From the NCBI RefSeq assembly GCF_025753795.1, contig NZ_JAOWPS010000002.1:682001-746000 (forward strand): a stretch of 64,000 nt of DNA. Reading direction: 5' to 3'. Under the pieces are notes generated by a model. That model made no database searches. It saw only the letters and a list, made by a program, of their open reading frames with translations, and was not told the DNA's origin. This document shows positions 33,400-42,821 of this stretch, one piece after another. Within the stretch, counting starts at the first letter, position 1, and the number at the start of each line of letters is the position of its first letter. The stretch is from Mesorhizobium sp. YC-39. GTDB taxonomy: Bacteria; Pseudomonadota; Alphaproteobacteria; Rhizobiales; Rhizobiaceae. Both the position numbers and the translations under genes were made by a program.

Positions 33400-34281
33400 T
33401 CAGGAGGCCGTGCCGAGCACGCCATGCTCGGCCGATACCATGGCGAAAAGATCATCGTCCGTATGGCTGGGAAACAGCTCCAGCTGGCTGCGTTGGCCGC
33501 TGCGCCTTCGCCCCAGGCGGGGGACAGCGTCGAGCAGGCTTTTCGTATAGGGATGCCGCGGATCGGCGACGATCTCGCCGGTCGGGCCGAATTCGACGAC
33601 CCTGCCGCGATGCATGACGGCGATCCTCTCGCTGATATGGGCGACCACGGCGATGTCGTGCGAAATAAACAGATAGGAAAGCCCTTCGCTCTCCTGGATG
33701 TCGACGAGAAGATCAAGGATCTGCGCCTGGATCGTGACATCGAGTGCCGAGACCGGCTCGTCGGCCACCACCACCGCCGGCCTCGGCGCGAGCGCCCGGG
33801 CGATGGCGATACGCTGGCGCTGGCCGCCTGAGAATTCATGCGGATAGCGGTCGAGCTGGTCCGGCCTCAGGCCGACCTGGTCGAACAATTGGGCGACACG
33901 GGTGCGAATGGCCTGCCAGTCGTCGATGCCTTGCGCGCAAAGTGCCTCGCCGATCTGCCGCGCCACGGTCAGCCGCGGATTGAGCGAGGAATAGGGATCC
34001 TGAAAAATCATCTGGCAGGGGCGGAAATGCCGGCGCAGCAGCCCGGGCGAGACGTCGGTGACATCCGTGCCCATGATCGAGATGCGGCCGGAACTCGGAC
34101 GATCAAGGCCGACGGCGATGCGCCCGAGGGTCGTCTTTCCCGAGCCGCTTTCGCCGACGACGCCAAGCGTTTCACCGCGCGACAGCGTCAGCGACACGCC
34201 GTTCACCGCATTGACCAGCCGTCCGCCCGAGGTGAATACGCGCCGGATCGTGTCCAGAACCATGACCGGAGCATCGTTCAT
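33400..34281 (-). CDS. Dipeptide ABC transporter ATP-binding protein (DppF-like)
   Basis: This 293-residue ATPase has Walker A GESGSGKTT, FQDPYSSLNPRLTV, signature FSGGQRQRIAIARA, Walker B VVVADEPVSALD and switch FISHDIAVVAH. The C-terminal DPRHPYTKSLLDAVP motif is of the oligopeptide-transporter type. It is the last gene of the six-gene amidase-importer operon and overlaps the DppD-like gene by 4 bases. Confidence 0.92.
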   Translation of the reverse strand: MNDAPVMVLDTIRRVFTSGGRLVNAVNGVSLTLSRGETLGVVGESGSGKTTLGRIAVGLDRPSSGRISIMGTDVTDVSPGLLRRHFRPCQMIFQDPYSSLNPRLTVARQIGEALCAQGIDDWQAIRTRVAQLFDQVGLRPDQLDRYPHEFSGGQRQRIAIARALAPRPAVVVADEPVSALDVTIQAQILDLLVDIQESEGLSYLFISHDIAVVAHISERIAVMHRGRVVEFGPTGEIVADPRHPYTKSLLDAVPRLGRRRSGQRSQLELFPSHTDDDLFAMVSAEHGVLGTAS

Positions 34282-35123
34282 ACCGCGCCGGCCTTTTCTG
34301 TGAGGCGGGACGGGCGGGACCCGCGTTTGGTCATGACCCGGTCGAGCGTCAGATGCGAGGCCAGAAGCCCCTTGGTATAGGGATGCTGCGGCGCCGAAAG
34401 CACCGCCTCGACATTGCCCATCTCGACGATCCGGCCTGCCCGCATCACGGCAACACGATCGGCGGTTTCCGCGACCACGCCGATATCATGGGTGATGAGC
34501 AGGATGCCGGAACCGAGCCGGTTCTTCAGGTCCACCAAGAGATCGAGCACCTGCGCCTGCACGGTGACATCCAGGGCTGTCGTCGGCTCATCGGCGATCA
34601 GCACGCCAGGATCGAGCGTCAGTGCCGCCGCGATCATCACCCGCTGGCGCATGCCGCCGGAAAGCTGATGCGGGTATTGCCGCATCACACGGTCCGGTTC
34701 AGGAATGCCGACATCGGTGAGCGCGGCAAGCGCCCGGACCGCCGCTTCGCCCCGCGAGATGCGGCGATGGCGGACGAGCCCCTCGGTCATCTGGCGGGCG
34801 ATGGTCAGCACTGGATTGAGCGACGTCATTGGCTCCTGAAAGATCATGCCGACACGCGCGCCGCGCACGTCCTCCATGGCGCGGCGACCGAGCGCGAGCA
34901 CGTCCACGCCGTCGATAAGGATGTCCCCAGTGGCGGTCGCCGTCTCCGGCAAAAGCCGCATCATTGCCAGCGACGTCATGCTCTTGCCGCTGCCGGATTC
35001 CCCGACCAGCGCCAGGATCTCGCCGCGCGCCAACTCTAAGCTGACATCGTCCACTGCCAGGAACGGTCCGTCCTTCGTCTCGAAGCGGACGCTGAGGTTC
35101 TTCACCTCGAGAAAGGCCGTCAT
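34278..35123 (-). CDS. Dipeptide ABC transporter ATP-binding protein (DppD-like)
   Basis: This 281-residue ATPase has Walker [24 protein letters not shown], signature [14 protein letters not shown], Walker [13 protein letters not shown] and switch [10 protein letters not shown], then [14 protein letters not shown]. The ATG at 35123 has GAGGA upstream and overlaps the DppC-like stop by 4 bases; a much longer in-frame reading runs through the permease gene and is rejected. Confidence 0.92.
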   Translation of the reverse strand: MTAFLEVKNLSVRFETKDGPFLAVDDVSLELARGEILALVGESGSGKSMTSLAMMRLLPETATATGDILIDGVDVLALGRRAMEDVRGARVGMIFQEPMTSLNPVLTIARQMTEGLVRHRRISRGEAAVRALAALTDVGIPEPDRVMRQYPHQLSGGMRQRVMIAAALTLDPGVLIADEPTTALDVTVQAQVLDLLVDLKNRLGSGILLITHDIGVVAETADRVAVMRAGRIVEMGNVEAVLSAPQHPYTKGLLASHLTLDRVMTKRGSRPSRLTEKAGAV

Positions 35124-35974
35124 GACGTCCTCTTGCGGCGCGGATCGGCCAGGTCGCGCAGGCTGTCGCCGATCAGATTGAACGACAGCACGGTGAGGCA
35201 GATCGCCAGGCCGGGAAAGATCAGGATCCATGGCGCCTTGGTGATGTAGTTGCGGCCGGAAGCCAGGATGGCGCCCCATTCCGGTGACGGCGGCTGCACG
35301 CCAAGCCCCAGGAAAGACAGGCCGGCAGCCGACAGGATGGCCGAGGAAAAGCCGAGCGTTGCCATGACGATCAGGCTTTGGCCAATATTCGGCATCACAT
35401 GCACCCGCACCAGCCGACCGGAATTGATGCCGGCAAGCCGTGCGGCTTCGATATAGGGCTTGGCCCGCTCCGCCGCCGCCAGCCCATAGGCGACGCGGGC
35501 ATAGAACGGGACCAGGCTGATGGCGATGGCGATCGTCGCGTTGACGATGCCCGGGCCGAGAAAGGCGACAAGCGCCAGGGCGATCAGCGTATCGGGAAAG
35601 GAATAAAGCACGTCGATGACGCGCAGCAGCACCGCCTCGGCCAGCCTGCCGGCGAAAGCGGCGACAAGGCCGACGAGGCCGCCGACGGCAAGGCCACTCA
35701 CCACGGCGCAAAAGCCGATGCCGAGCGACAGGCGCGCGCCCGTGAGCACGCGGCTGAAGAGATCGCGGCCGAACTCGTCGGTGCCGAACAGGAACTTTGC
35801 GCTTGGTCCGGCAAGGCGCGGACCAACCGCCATCCGCGTCGGATCGAAGGGTGCGATCCAGGCCGAAAGCAGCGCCGCCGCGAGCACGATGCCCGCAAGG
35901 CCAAGCCCCAGCGCGATGTTCCAGGGAACATGCCAGCCACGCCGCTTTCTCTTCGTCTCCAGGACAGCGCTCAC
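35120..35974 (-). CDS. Dipeptide ABC transporter permease (DppC-like), GTG start
   Basis: This 284-residue permease has the family segment FLFGTDEFGRDLFSRVLTGA near residue 65, an EAA-type loop with KPYIEAARLAGINSGRLVRV, and ALSFLGLGVQ-like sequence (AGLSFLGLGVQPPSPEWGAI) near the C-terminus. The start is GTG at 35974 in a GTGA overlap with the DppB-like stop. In-frame sequence continues upstream but inside the neighbour. Confidence 0.9.
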   Translation of the reverse strand: MSAVLETKRKRRGWHVPWNIALGLGLAGIVLAAALLSAWIAPFDPTRMAVGPRLAGPSAKFLFGTDEFGRDLFSRVLTGARLSLGIGFCAVVSGLAVGGLVGLVAAFAGRLAEAVLLRVIDVLYSFPDTLIALALVAFLGPGIVNATIAIAISLVPFYARVAYGLAAAERAKPYIEAARLAGINSGRLVRVHVMPNIGQSLIVMATLGFSSAILSAAGLSFLGLGVQPPSPEWGAILASGRNYITKAPWILIFPGLAICLTVLSFNLIGDSLRDLADPRRKRTS

Positions 35975-36894
35975 CGCTGCCTCATTCTGGGATCGAGGAA
36001 GCCGTAAAGAATGTCGAGGCTCATGGAGACGACAACCACCGATGTGGCGAATATGACGATGAAGCCCTGGATCATCGGGTAGTCGCGCTGCAGCATCGCC
36101 TGCACGGCAAGGCGGCCGATGCCGTTCCAGGAGAACACGTTCTCGACGATGACCTGTCCGCCCATCAGATAGGCGAAAACCAGGCCGACGACAGTGACGA
36201 TGCTGATCAGCGCCGGCCGCAGCGCATGCACGATCAGCACCTGATGTTCGCGCAGGCCGCGGGCGCGGGCGGTGCGGATGTAGTCCTCGGCGAGGATCTC
36301 GACCAGCGCCGAGCGCGTCATGCGGGCGACCAGCGCGCAATAGGTGAGACCTAGCGTCAGCGCCGGCAGGATGAGATTGCGAAAGTCCGTTCCAGCGACC
36401 GGCAGCCATCGCAGATGCAGTGAAAAGACCTGGATCAGCACCAGCCCGAGCCAGAAGCCGGGGATCGACACGCCGAGCACGGCGACGATCATCACGGCGG
36501 CGTCCGCGGCCGTGCCGCGGTTGACGGCAGCGACGAAGCCGAGCGGAATGCCAAGAAGAAGGGCGATGCCGAGGCCCGCGACCGCCAGCATGAAGGTGTT
36601 CGGCAGACGTTCGAGAAGCAGGCGGGCGACCGGCTCGTTGCCGCGAATGGTCGTGCCGAGATCGCCCGACAGCGCGTTGAGCGCATAGCGGCCGACCTGC
36701 ATCCACACCGGCAGGTCGAGGCCGAGACGCGACCGCATCTCGTCCATCGCTTCAGGCGTCGCAGTGACGGACTGCGCCATCATCGCCGTCACCGGATCTC
36801 CCGGCACCACATGCACGAGCACGCCCGACAACAGAATGACGGCCAGCACCGTGGCGAAGGCGGCCGCCAGTCGTTTCGCGATCAGCCTGATCAT
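35971..36894 (-). CDS. Dipeptide ABC transporter permease (DppB-like)
   Basis: This 307-residue permease starts MIRLIAKRLAAAFATVLAVI, the normal DppB first helix, with VHVVPGDPV following. The EAA loop contains EDYIRTARARGLREHQVLIV. An in-frame GTG at 36972 overlaps the binding-protein stop, but the extra 26 residues are hydrophilic and encoded by a stem-loop region, so the ATG at 36894 is preferred. Confidence 0.9.
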   Translation of the reverse strand: MIRLIAKRLAAAFATVLAVILLSGVLVHVVPGDPVTAMMAQSVTATPEAMDEMRSRLGLDLPVWMQVGRYALNALSGDLGTTIRGNEPVARLLLERLPNTFMLAVAGLGIALLLGIPLGFVAAVNRGTAADAAVMIVAVLGVSIPGFWLGLVLIQVFSLHLRWLPVAGTDFRNLILPALTLGLTYCALVARMTRSALVEILAEDYIRTARARGLREHQVLIVHALRPALISIVTVVGLVFAYLMGGQVIVENVFSWNGIGRLAVQAMLQRDYPMIQGFIVIFATSVVVVSMSLDILYGFLDPRMRQR

Positions 36895-36923
36895 GTCGTG
36901 GCGATATCCACCCTCGTCGCTGC

Positions 36924-36959
36924 CATCTTCCGCCGCTCGTACCCGAGTGGCGGAAGATG
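36924..36959. other. Strong intercistronic stem-loop
   Basis: CATCTTCCGCC (36924-36934) pairs exactly with GGCGGAAGATG (36949-36959), and the loop holds a further CTCG/CGAG pairing. It sits in the 74-base gap between the binding-protein gene and its permease, with no T-run. Such hairpins often protect the binding-protein mRNA and lower downstream permease expression. Confidence 0.65.
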
Positions 36960-36968
36960 CGGGAATCG

Positions 36969-38543
36969 TCACTCAGCGACTTTGACGTCGTTGAACAGGA
37001 GCGACACCATATAGCCCATCTTGAAGCCGTCAATCTTGGCGCTCGACGCCATCAGCCAGCCCCAGCCGGGCGACAGCAGCGGGATCGCATAGGCATTCTC
37101 CATCAGATATTTCTCGATGTCGTGGATCTTGGCCGCGCGCGCATCGCCGGAGAGCTGGCGCTGTTGTTCCAGCATCGCGTCGAGGTCGTCATTGAGGCCC
37201 ATATTGACGAAGCCGGGCTGCTTCCACAGGAAGTAGAGATAGTCAGGATCGACGCCCGACATGCCCATCGTCCACACGGCCGGTTCGCCGTCGGTCTTCT
37301 CGTTCACGCCCTTCATATAGTCGAAGAAGGCGGCCACTTCGCGTGTTTCGATCTCGGCATCGACGCCGATCGCGGCGAGGTCCTGCTGCATGATCTGGTG
37401 CATCTGATCCCAGCCCGGAAGCTTGTGCACGAGAAGCTTGACTTTCAGCGGGTGGTCAGGTCCGTAGCCAGCCTTGACCATCAGCGCCTTCGCCGCGTCC
37501 GGATCGTATTTCACGCCCCAGCTCGCGCACAAAGCCTCGTCGGTGGCGAGGAGATTGGGGGCGACCGGGCAATTGCCGGTGCCGACCAGCCCCTCGAAGG
37601 CGATGTTGGCATAGGCGTCCCGGTTCATCGCCATGCCGATGGCCTTGCGGATGTCGGGATTGTCGAGCGGCTTGATCTTCCAGGTGAAGGCGGCGACCAT
37701 CTGTTGGCCGGAAAGGTCGGCCGCATAGACCTTGAAGCCGGCATCGGACTTCAGGTCGCCGGCCTCCTCGAGCGACGGCTCGGCCATGTCGACTTCGCCC
37801 GACCGCAACGCCGCCATGCGGGCGACAGCTTCAGGGATCACCTTCAGCGTCAGTTTGTCGATATAGGGCTTGCCCGGATTCTGGATCAGCGGATTGACGT
37901 TCTTGTAGTCGCCATTGGCCTCGAGCTGGATGCTGTCATTGCGCGTCCAGCTCACGAATTTGAACGGTCCGGTGCCGATCGGCTTGAACTCGGCGCCGGC
38001 GACCGAGGACGGGCAGATCAGGCTGGACTGGATGTTGGTCAGGAACGAGGTGAACGGGCCATAGGGCTCCGAGAGCTTGACGGTGACCACATTGCCGTCC
38101 ACTGACGTCCCGCTGACCGGTCCCCACGCCGAGGCGTTGGGATTGACGGTTGCTGGATCGACGGCGCGGTCGACGTTGAACTTCACGGCGGCCGCATCGA
38201 AGCTGCTGCCGTCATGGCACTTCACGCCGTCGCGGATGGTGAAGGCATAGGTTTTGCCGTCATCCGAGACCGTCCATTTGTCGGCGAGGCCGGGATGCAC
38301 CGAACCGTCCTTGTCCATCGTCAGAAGCGTATCGAAGATCAAATTGGTGATCTGCAGCGACTGGGTGGTGCCGGTCTTTTGCGGATCGAGGCTGTCGGCG
38401 TCGACCGACCGCGCCACCGTAAGGTTCGCGGCCGCGGCCGGTAGCGCCACGATGGCTGTCGCCGCCACAAGGGCGGCTGCCAGCGATCGCCGGATCGCCT
38501 GTCTTGAAAGCGTGGTTCGCAAGATCATCTTCGCACTCATCAT
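36969..38543 (-). CDS. Dipeptide ABC transporter substrate-binding protein (family 5)
   Basis: This 524-residue periplasmic protein has a Sec leader with a long basic N-region and the core SLAAALVAATAIVALPAAAA. The mature start, NLTVARSVDADSLDPQKTGT, is typical of DppA/OppA-type proteins. The ATG at 38543 (or 38540) has AGGGGA upstream. Longer in-frame sequence belongs to the shadow of the amidase gene. It follows the amidase by 17 bases and precedes the permeases after a stem-loop. Confidence 0.92.
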   Translation of the reverse strand: MMSAKMILRTTLSRQAIRRSLAAALVAATAIVALPAAAANLTVARSVDADSLDPQKTGTTQSLQITNLIFDTLLTMDKDGSVHPGLADKWTVSDDGKTYAFTIRDGVKCHDGSSFDAAAVKFNVDRAVDPATVNPNASAWGPVSGTSVDGNVVTVKLSEPYGPFTSFLTNIQSSLICPSSVAGAEFKPIGTGPFKFVSWTRNDSIQLEANGDYKNVNPLIQNPGKPYIDKLTLKVIPEAVARMAALRSGEVDMAEPSLEEAGDLKSDAGFKVYAADLSGQQMVAAFTWKIKPLDNPDIRKAIGMAMNRDAYANIAFEGLVGTGNCPVAPNLLATDEALCASWGVKYDPDAAKALMVKAGYGPDHPLKVKLLVHKLPGWDQMHQIMQQDLAAIGVDAEIETREVAAFFDYMKGVNEKTDGEPAVWTMGMSGVDPDYLYFLWKQPGFVNMGLNDDLDAMLEQQRQLSGDARAAKIHDIEKYLMENAYAIPLLSPGWGWLMASSAKIDGFKMGYMVSLLFNDVKVAE

Positions 38544-38560
38544 GGTTCCCCTTTTCTTGT

Positions 38561-39982
38561 TTAGTCGATGCATATTTGCGGACGTTTGCCCGCCCATGGC
38601 CGCGCCTGTTCCAACTGACCCGCCAGCCTGAGGAGCAGCGCCTCGCCGGCGGGTGCCGTCGCCAACTGGATACCGATCGGCAGCCCCGCCTCGTTCCAAT
38701 GGAGCGGCAAGGAGGCAGCGGGCGAGCCGTTGACGTTGAAAACGTGGGTGTAGGGCATCCAGGACAGATAGAACTCGTAATGGCCGCGCATATCGGCGGA
38801 AACCGGGAAAGCGTCGTGCGGCAAGGGCGGCTGCGCCAGCGCCGGCGACAAGAAGACATCGTAATCGGAAAACACCGACGTTACCGCTTCGGCGACCTTG
38901 TGCAAACCGGCAACGGCCATGTTGAGGTCCACGGCCGAAATGCGATTGCCGGCCTCGATCATCTCCCACAGCATCGCCGGGAAATCCGCTTGCGTCAGCT
39001 TGCGGCCGAGTACACTCTCCTCGGCTCGCATATCGGCGGCGTATTCGGCGAGAATGAAGGTCTCGAAGGCATCCCACCCGCCAGTGGGTAGCACGATGTC
39101 GCGCTCCTCGCAGACATGGCCGAGGCTTTCGAGCAGCTTGACGGTCTCGGCGACCGCTGCCTTGCAGTCGGGATGTGTGGGCGCCCCATAGGGCGCCTTG
39201 GTCGAGACGGCAATCTTGAGTCGGCCTGGATCGCGCCCCACCTCGGCCGCGAAGTTGCCGCCGGGCGGGTTGTTGAAGAACTGGCCGGGATAGATCCCCG
39301 CCGTGGCGTCGAGCAGGGTGGCGCTGTCGCGCACCGAGCGGGTGAGAGCATGCTCCACCAGCATTCCCTGCCATGTGTCGCCGGCTGGCGCGACCGGGTT
39401 GCGGCCGCGTGTCGGCTTGAGGCCGAAGCAGGCGCAGCAGGAAGCCGGCACGCGGATCGAGCCGCCGCCATCATTACCGTGCCCCATGGGGACCATGCGG
39501 GACGCGACCGCCGCAGCCGTCCCGCCGCTCGATGTTCCTGCCGTATGGCCGGTATTCCACGGGTTCGACGTGATGCCATGCGCGGTCGAACGGGTCGTCC
39601 AGTCCATAGCGAGCTCGGGAACGGCCGTCTTGGCGAAGATGACCAGGCCCGCCTGTTTGAAGCGACGGACGAGCTCGCTGTCGCGCGCGGCCCTGTAGGC
39701 CAGGCGAGGCGGCCAGCCCGAGCCGGTTGGCTGCCCGCCATAATGGGCGGTGAGGTCCTTGAGCACGAAGGGAACGCCGGTGAACGGCCCATTGGGCAAG
39801 CCGGCCTCTATGCGCTGTAAGGCTTCGTCGGCGAAAGTCGCGACCACCGCATTGAGAGGGCCGTTGACGGCACTGACGGCGTCGAGCGCTGTTTCGAGGA
39901 GTTCGCGCGGCGTGACAGCGCCTTCAGCCACAAGGCCAGCCAAACCGGTTGCGTCGAAATTCGAATATTCGCTCAGTTTCAC
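38561..39982 (-). CDS. Amidase-signature family hydrolase
   Basis: This 473-residue protein has the catalytic Lys in FVLKDLTAHYGG, the Ser loop GHTAGTSSGGTAAAVAS and the nucleophile Ser in NDGGGSIRVPAS. It is the first gene of the operon, followed by a complete dipeptide-type importer, so it probably hydrolyses the imported amide or peptide. It has no signal peptide. It differs from the amidase at 2865-4160 in length and flanking motifs. Substrate unknown. Confidence 0.88.
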   Translation of the reverse strand: MKLSEYSNFDATGLAGLVAEGAVTPRELLETALDAVSAVNGPLNAVVATFADEALQRIEAGLPNGPFTGVPFVLKDLTAHYGGQPTGSGWPPRLAYRAARDSELVRRFKQAGLVIFAKTAVPELAMDWTTRSTAHGITSNPWNTGHTAGTSSGGTAAAVASRMVPMGHGNDGGGSIRVPASCCACFGLKPTRGRNPVAPAGDTWQGMLVEHALTRSVRDSATLLDATAGIYPGQFFNNPPGGNFAAEVGRDPGRLKIAVSTKAPYGAPTHPDCKAAVAETVKLLESLGHVCEERDIVLPTGGWDAFETFILAEYAADMRAEESVLGRKLTQADFPAMLWEMIEAGNRISAVDLNMAVAGLHKVAEAVTSVFSDYDVFLSPALAQPPLPHDAFPVSADMRGHYEFYLSWMPYTHVFNVNGSPAASLPLHWNEAGLPIGIQLATAPAGEALLLRLAGQLEQARPWAGKRPQICID

Positions 39983-40078
39983 AAGACAGGTCCCATCACA
40001 GCCAGGATGCAGAAAACCTACCGAGCGTCCGGTCTGCCGGCATGATGCCGACGGGTGGGATCGAAGAATAACTTCACC

Positions 40079-40094
40079 TCACCCGAAAGGGTGA
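40079..40094. promoter_or_regulatory. Hairpin/inverted repeat TCACCC-GAAA-GGGTGA
   Basis: A perfect 6-base inverted repeat with a GAAA centre lies 34 bases before the LuxR-type ATG, in the 146-base divergent region. As RNA it is a GNRA-capped hairpin in the leader; as DNA it may be an operator for the adjacent regulator. Confidence 0.4.
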
Positions 40095-40128
40095 TATAGA
40101 GAAAACGAGCGAAACCAGACGAGGCGCC

Positions 40129-42798
40129 ATGAGTTCAGAGCTGCGGTCATCCGCCAGGCCCCACCTCGCCAACCGGCGCATCATTCCGCCGCGCATTCCG
40201 CTCGATGTCGTCGGCCGCCCGCGCCTGAACAGGATCGCCGGTCTTCTCACCCGCTACCGGCTGACACTGGTCCATGCGCCGGCCGGTTCGGGCAAGACCA
40301 CACTTCTGTCGCAATGGTACAGCGCGCTGAAGAACGAGGGCACCACGACCGCGTGGTATTCGGTCAGCGATGACGAGAGGGATCCGCTCGGCCTTGCCGA
40401 CTATCTGACGTTGGTGATGAGCGGAGCGGCCAAGGGGCAGAGCGCGCGCGGCCTTCCCATGAACAGGGACGAAGCGGTGGCGCGGCTTCTGGGCCTTGTC
40501 GAGGAGGCGACGGCGCAAGGGCCGGTCGTCCTGTTCATCGACGACTATCACCTTGCCGATGAGAATGATGCATCCACCACCATCATCGCGCTGCTGGACG
40601 CCGAGTTTCCTCAGTTCGGCATCGTGCTGGCGAGCCGCACCCGGCCTTCGCTGGCGCTCGGCCGCTACCGCGCGCATGGCGAGATGATCGAGATCAGCGT
40701 CGACCAGCTTCAGTTCAGCGCCGACGAAACCGTCGACTTCTTCCGCGCCGCGCGCGGCGTCGAACTCTCGCCCGACGAAAGCCGCATCATGCGTCAGCAC
40801 ACGGAAGGCTGGGCGGCGGGCCTGAGGCTGGCTTCGCTCGTACTGGGCCGCGACGGCGACCGCAACATGATGGCATCGGCGCCGCCCGGAAGCCATCGCG
40901 CCTTTGCCGACTATTTCCTGGAAGAAGTCCTTTCCGGATTGCCGGAACACATCATCGATTTCCTGGTCGAAACCTGCATCCTCGAGACGCTCAGCGGCGA
41001 ACTGTGCGACATGCTGACCGCGCGCACGGATTCGGCTGGTATTCTCGAACATCTCGAGGAAGCGCAGCTCTTCATCGTCGCATTGCCGGGACAGCAGCGC
41101 TGGTACAGATATCACCATCTGTTCCAGGAATTCCTCTACACGCGGCTGCTCGCCAAGGGTGATGCGCGGATCGACGAACTGCATCGGAAGGCCGCGCACT
41201 GGTTCATCGGCTCGGGCAGCCCGGTCGAGGCGGTGCGGCATGCTTTCCTCGCCCACCAGTCGAAATGGGCGGCCGAACTGATCGAGCGTTACTGCGTCTA
41301 CGACTATCTCAGCCACGGACGCTTCGAGCTGTATTTCCGCTGGATGCAGCAATTGCCGCGCGAGGCGCGCGAAGCAAGGCCGCTGCTGATGTTCCTGCTC
41401 GTCTGGCGCCACATCAACGGCCGTCGTTTTCCCCAGGCCGAGCAGACGCTCGCCACGATCGAGCTCAGCGCAGCCAATCCCGACGGCGAATGCGCGGCGA
41501 TTCTGCGCGAAACCGGTCTCGACCTTAGCGGCCGCCTGCATCTGATGCGGGCGCTGATCGGCGCCTATGGCGGCGATCTTGCCGCTTGCCGGTCGCATAT
41601 CGACGCCATCGGCGAACGCGAGCTCGACCATCTCGCCTTCGGACAAGTCGACCTCGATTCGATCCACAGCTATCTGGCCTTTCATGAAGGCGCACTGGAG
41701 GCGGCCGAACGGCTGACCTGGAAGGCCAGCAGCGTCTATGACGACATCGCCTGCCATTGGGGTGGCATCCACTCGCGCTGCATCGCGGCAATGGCCTACA
41801 TGGCGCGCGGACTGCCGGGCGAAGCCGAGTCGGTGCTCGTCGATGCGCTCGCTAATGGAGAGAGCTTTTTTTCCGAACAGTCCTACATGGTCGCCCTGCC
41901 CTCGGCGCTGCTTGGCATGATCGCCTATGAGAAGGGCGATTTCGAGCGAGCCGAGACGCTCTGGACGCGGGCGATGCCACCGGAAAAGGCCGTCGATGTC
42001 TTCGGCCTTTGCGAGCGGGTCCTGATCGCGACCATTGGCCTGTCGCGTCTCTACGACGCCACCGGCCGGGTCGAGGCCGCAGACGCCCTGTTCGTGCGCG
42101 CCAGCCGTCGTGCCTATGAGGCGGAGGATTTCAGGCTGGAGTTCCAGCTGGCGCTGGAGCGCGCCGACCGGGCCTTCCGCCAGGGACGCAGCGCCGACGG
42201 CATCCGCGAGATGGAGCGGTTCGGCACGCAGCTCGACGAGGCGCGCGCCCGCTTTCCCGCCTCGATATGGCAGATATGGGAAAGCCATCTGATCGTCGAG
42301 GCACGAGCATTAGCCGCGCGTGGTCAGACAGCCGAGGCGGTTGCGCGGCTCGCCGAAGGCAACGCCCAGGCCCGCGCCCAGAACCGGCTTGCATCCGCCA
42401 TGCTCATGGAGCTGTTGCAGGTCAAGTTCCAGGAACAGTCCGGGATTTCGCCTGCCGAGGACCGCCGCGCGGCGCTGGCCGCCCAGGCAAGAAGGGCAGG
42501 ATTGCAGCAAAGCCTGGCCGATCTCGTCTACTGGCAGCCGGCCACTCCCGATCGCGCCAGACAGGAAGGGGCCACCCCGGTTGCATCCCGCCCCGAGCGC
42601 CAGCGATCCGAGCCTCGCCTGCTGCTGACGCCCAGGGAACACGACGTGCTCGAACTGATGCGGCAAGGCCTGTCGAACCGCGAGATCGGCACGAGGCTCG
42701 ATATCAATCTCAACACCGTGAAGTCCCACGCCAAGAACATTTTCGAGAAGCTGCAGGTCAAGAACCGCACCCAGGCGGTGCTGAAAATTCTGGCCTGA
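40129..42798 (+). CDS. Large LuxR-family regulator with MalT-like ATPase (LAL/STAND type)
   Basis: This 889-residue protein has an N-terminal NTPase with Walker A HAPAGSGKTTLLSQW (about 49-63) and Walker B VVLFIDDYHLADE, a middle region of helical repeats of TPR-like character, and a C-terminal LuxR helix-turn-helix. The HTH is LTPREHDVLELMRQGLSNRE, followed by TVKSHAKNIFEKL. The layout matches MalT, an ATP-dependent activator with an inducer-sensing repeat domain. It is divergent from the amidase-dipeptide-importer operon and is the obvious candidate activator of it. Inducer unknown. Confidence 0.92.
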   Translation: MSSELRSSARPHLANRRIIPPRIPLDVVGRPRLNRIAGLLTRYRLTLVHAPAGSGKTTLLSQWYSALKNEGTTTAWYSVSDDERDPLGLADYLTLVMSGAAKGQSARGLPMNRDEAVARLLGLVEEATAQGPVVLFIDDYHLADENDASTTIIALLDAEFPQFGIVLASRTRPSLALGRYRAHGEMIEISVDQLQFSADETVDFFRAARGVELSPDESRIMRQHTEGWAAGLRLASLVLGRDGDRNMMASAPPGSHRAFADYFLEEVLSGLPEHIIDFLVETCILETLSGELCDMLTARTDSAGILEHLEEAQLFIVALPGQQRWYRYHHLFQEFLYTRLLAKGDARIDELHRKAAHWFIGSGSPVEAVRHAFLAHQSKWAAELIERYCVYDYLSHGRFELYFRWMQQLPREAREARPLLMFLLVWRHINGRRFPQAEQTLATIELSAANPDGECAAILRETGLDLSGRLHLMRALIGAYGGDLAACRSHIDAIGERELDHLAFGQVDLDSIHSYLAFHEGALEAAERLTWKASSVYDDIACHWGGIHSRCIAAMAYMARGLPGEAESVLVDALANGESFFSEQSYMVALPSALLGMIAYEKGDFERAETLWTRAMPPEKAVDVFGLCERVLIATIGLSRLYDATGRVEAADALFVRASRRAYEAEDFRLEFQLALERADRAFRQGRSADGIREMERFGTQLDEARARFPASIWQIWESHLIVEARALAARGQTAEAVARLAEGNAQARAQNRLASAMLMELLQVKFQEQSGISPAEDRRAALAAQARRAGLQQSLADLVYWQPATPDRARQEGATPVASRPERQRSEPRLLLTPREHDVLELMRQGLSNREIGTRLDINLNTVKSHAKNIFEKLQVKNRTQAVLKILA

Positions 42799-42821
42799 TT
42801 GTTGTTTTGCGATCGCCGCCC

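Noticed and set aside
36895..36972. N-terminal extension of the DppB-like permease from the GTG at 36972
   Set aside because: The extra residues are hydrophilic and encoded by a strong stem-loop. DppB proteins normally start directly with the first membrane helix.
40147..42288. A 713-codon open frame on the minus strand
   Set aside because: It lies antisense within the MalT-like gene, which has clear Walker and HTH motifs. The antisense product has none.
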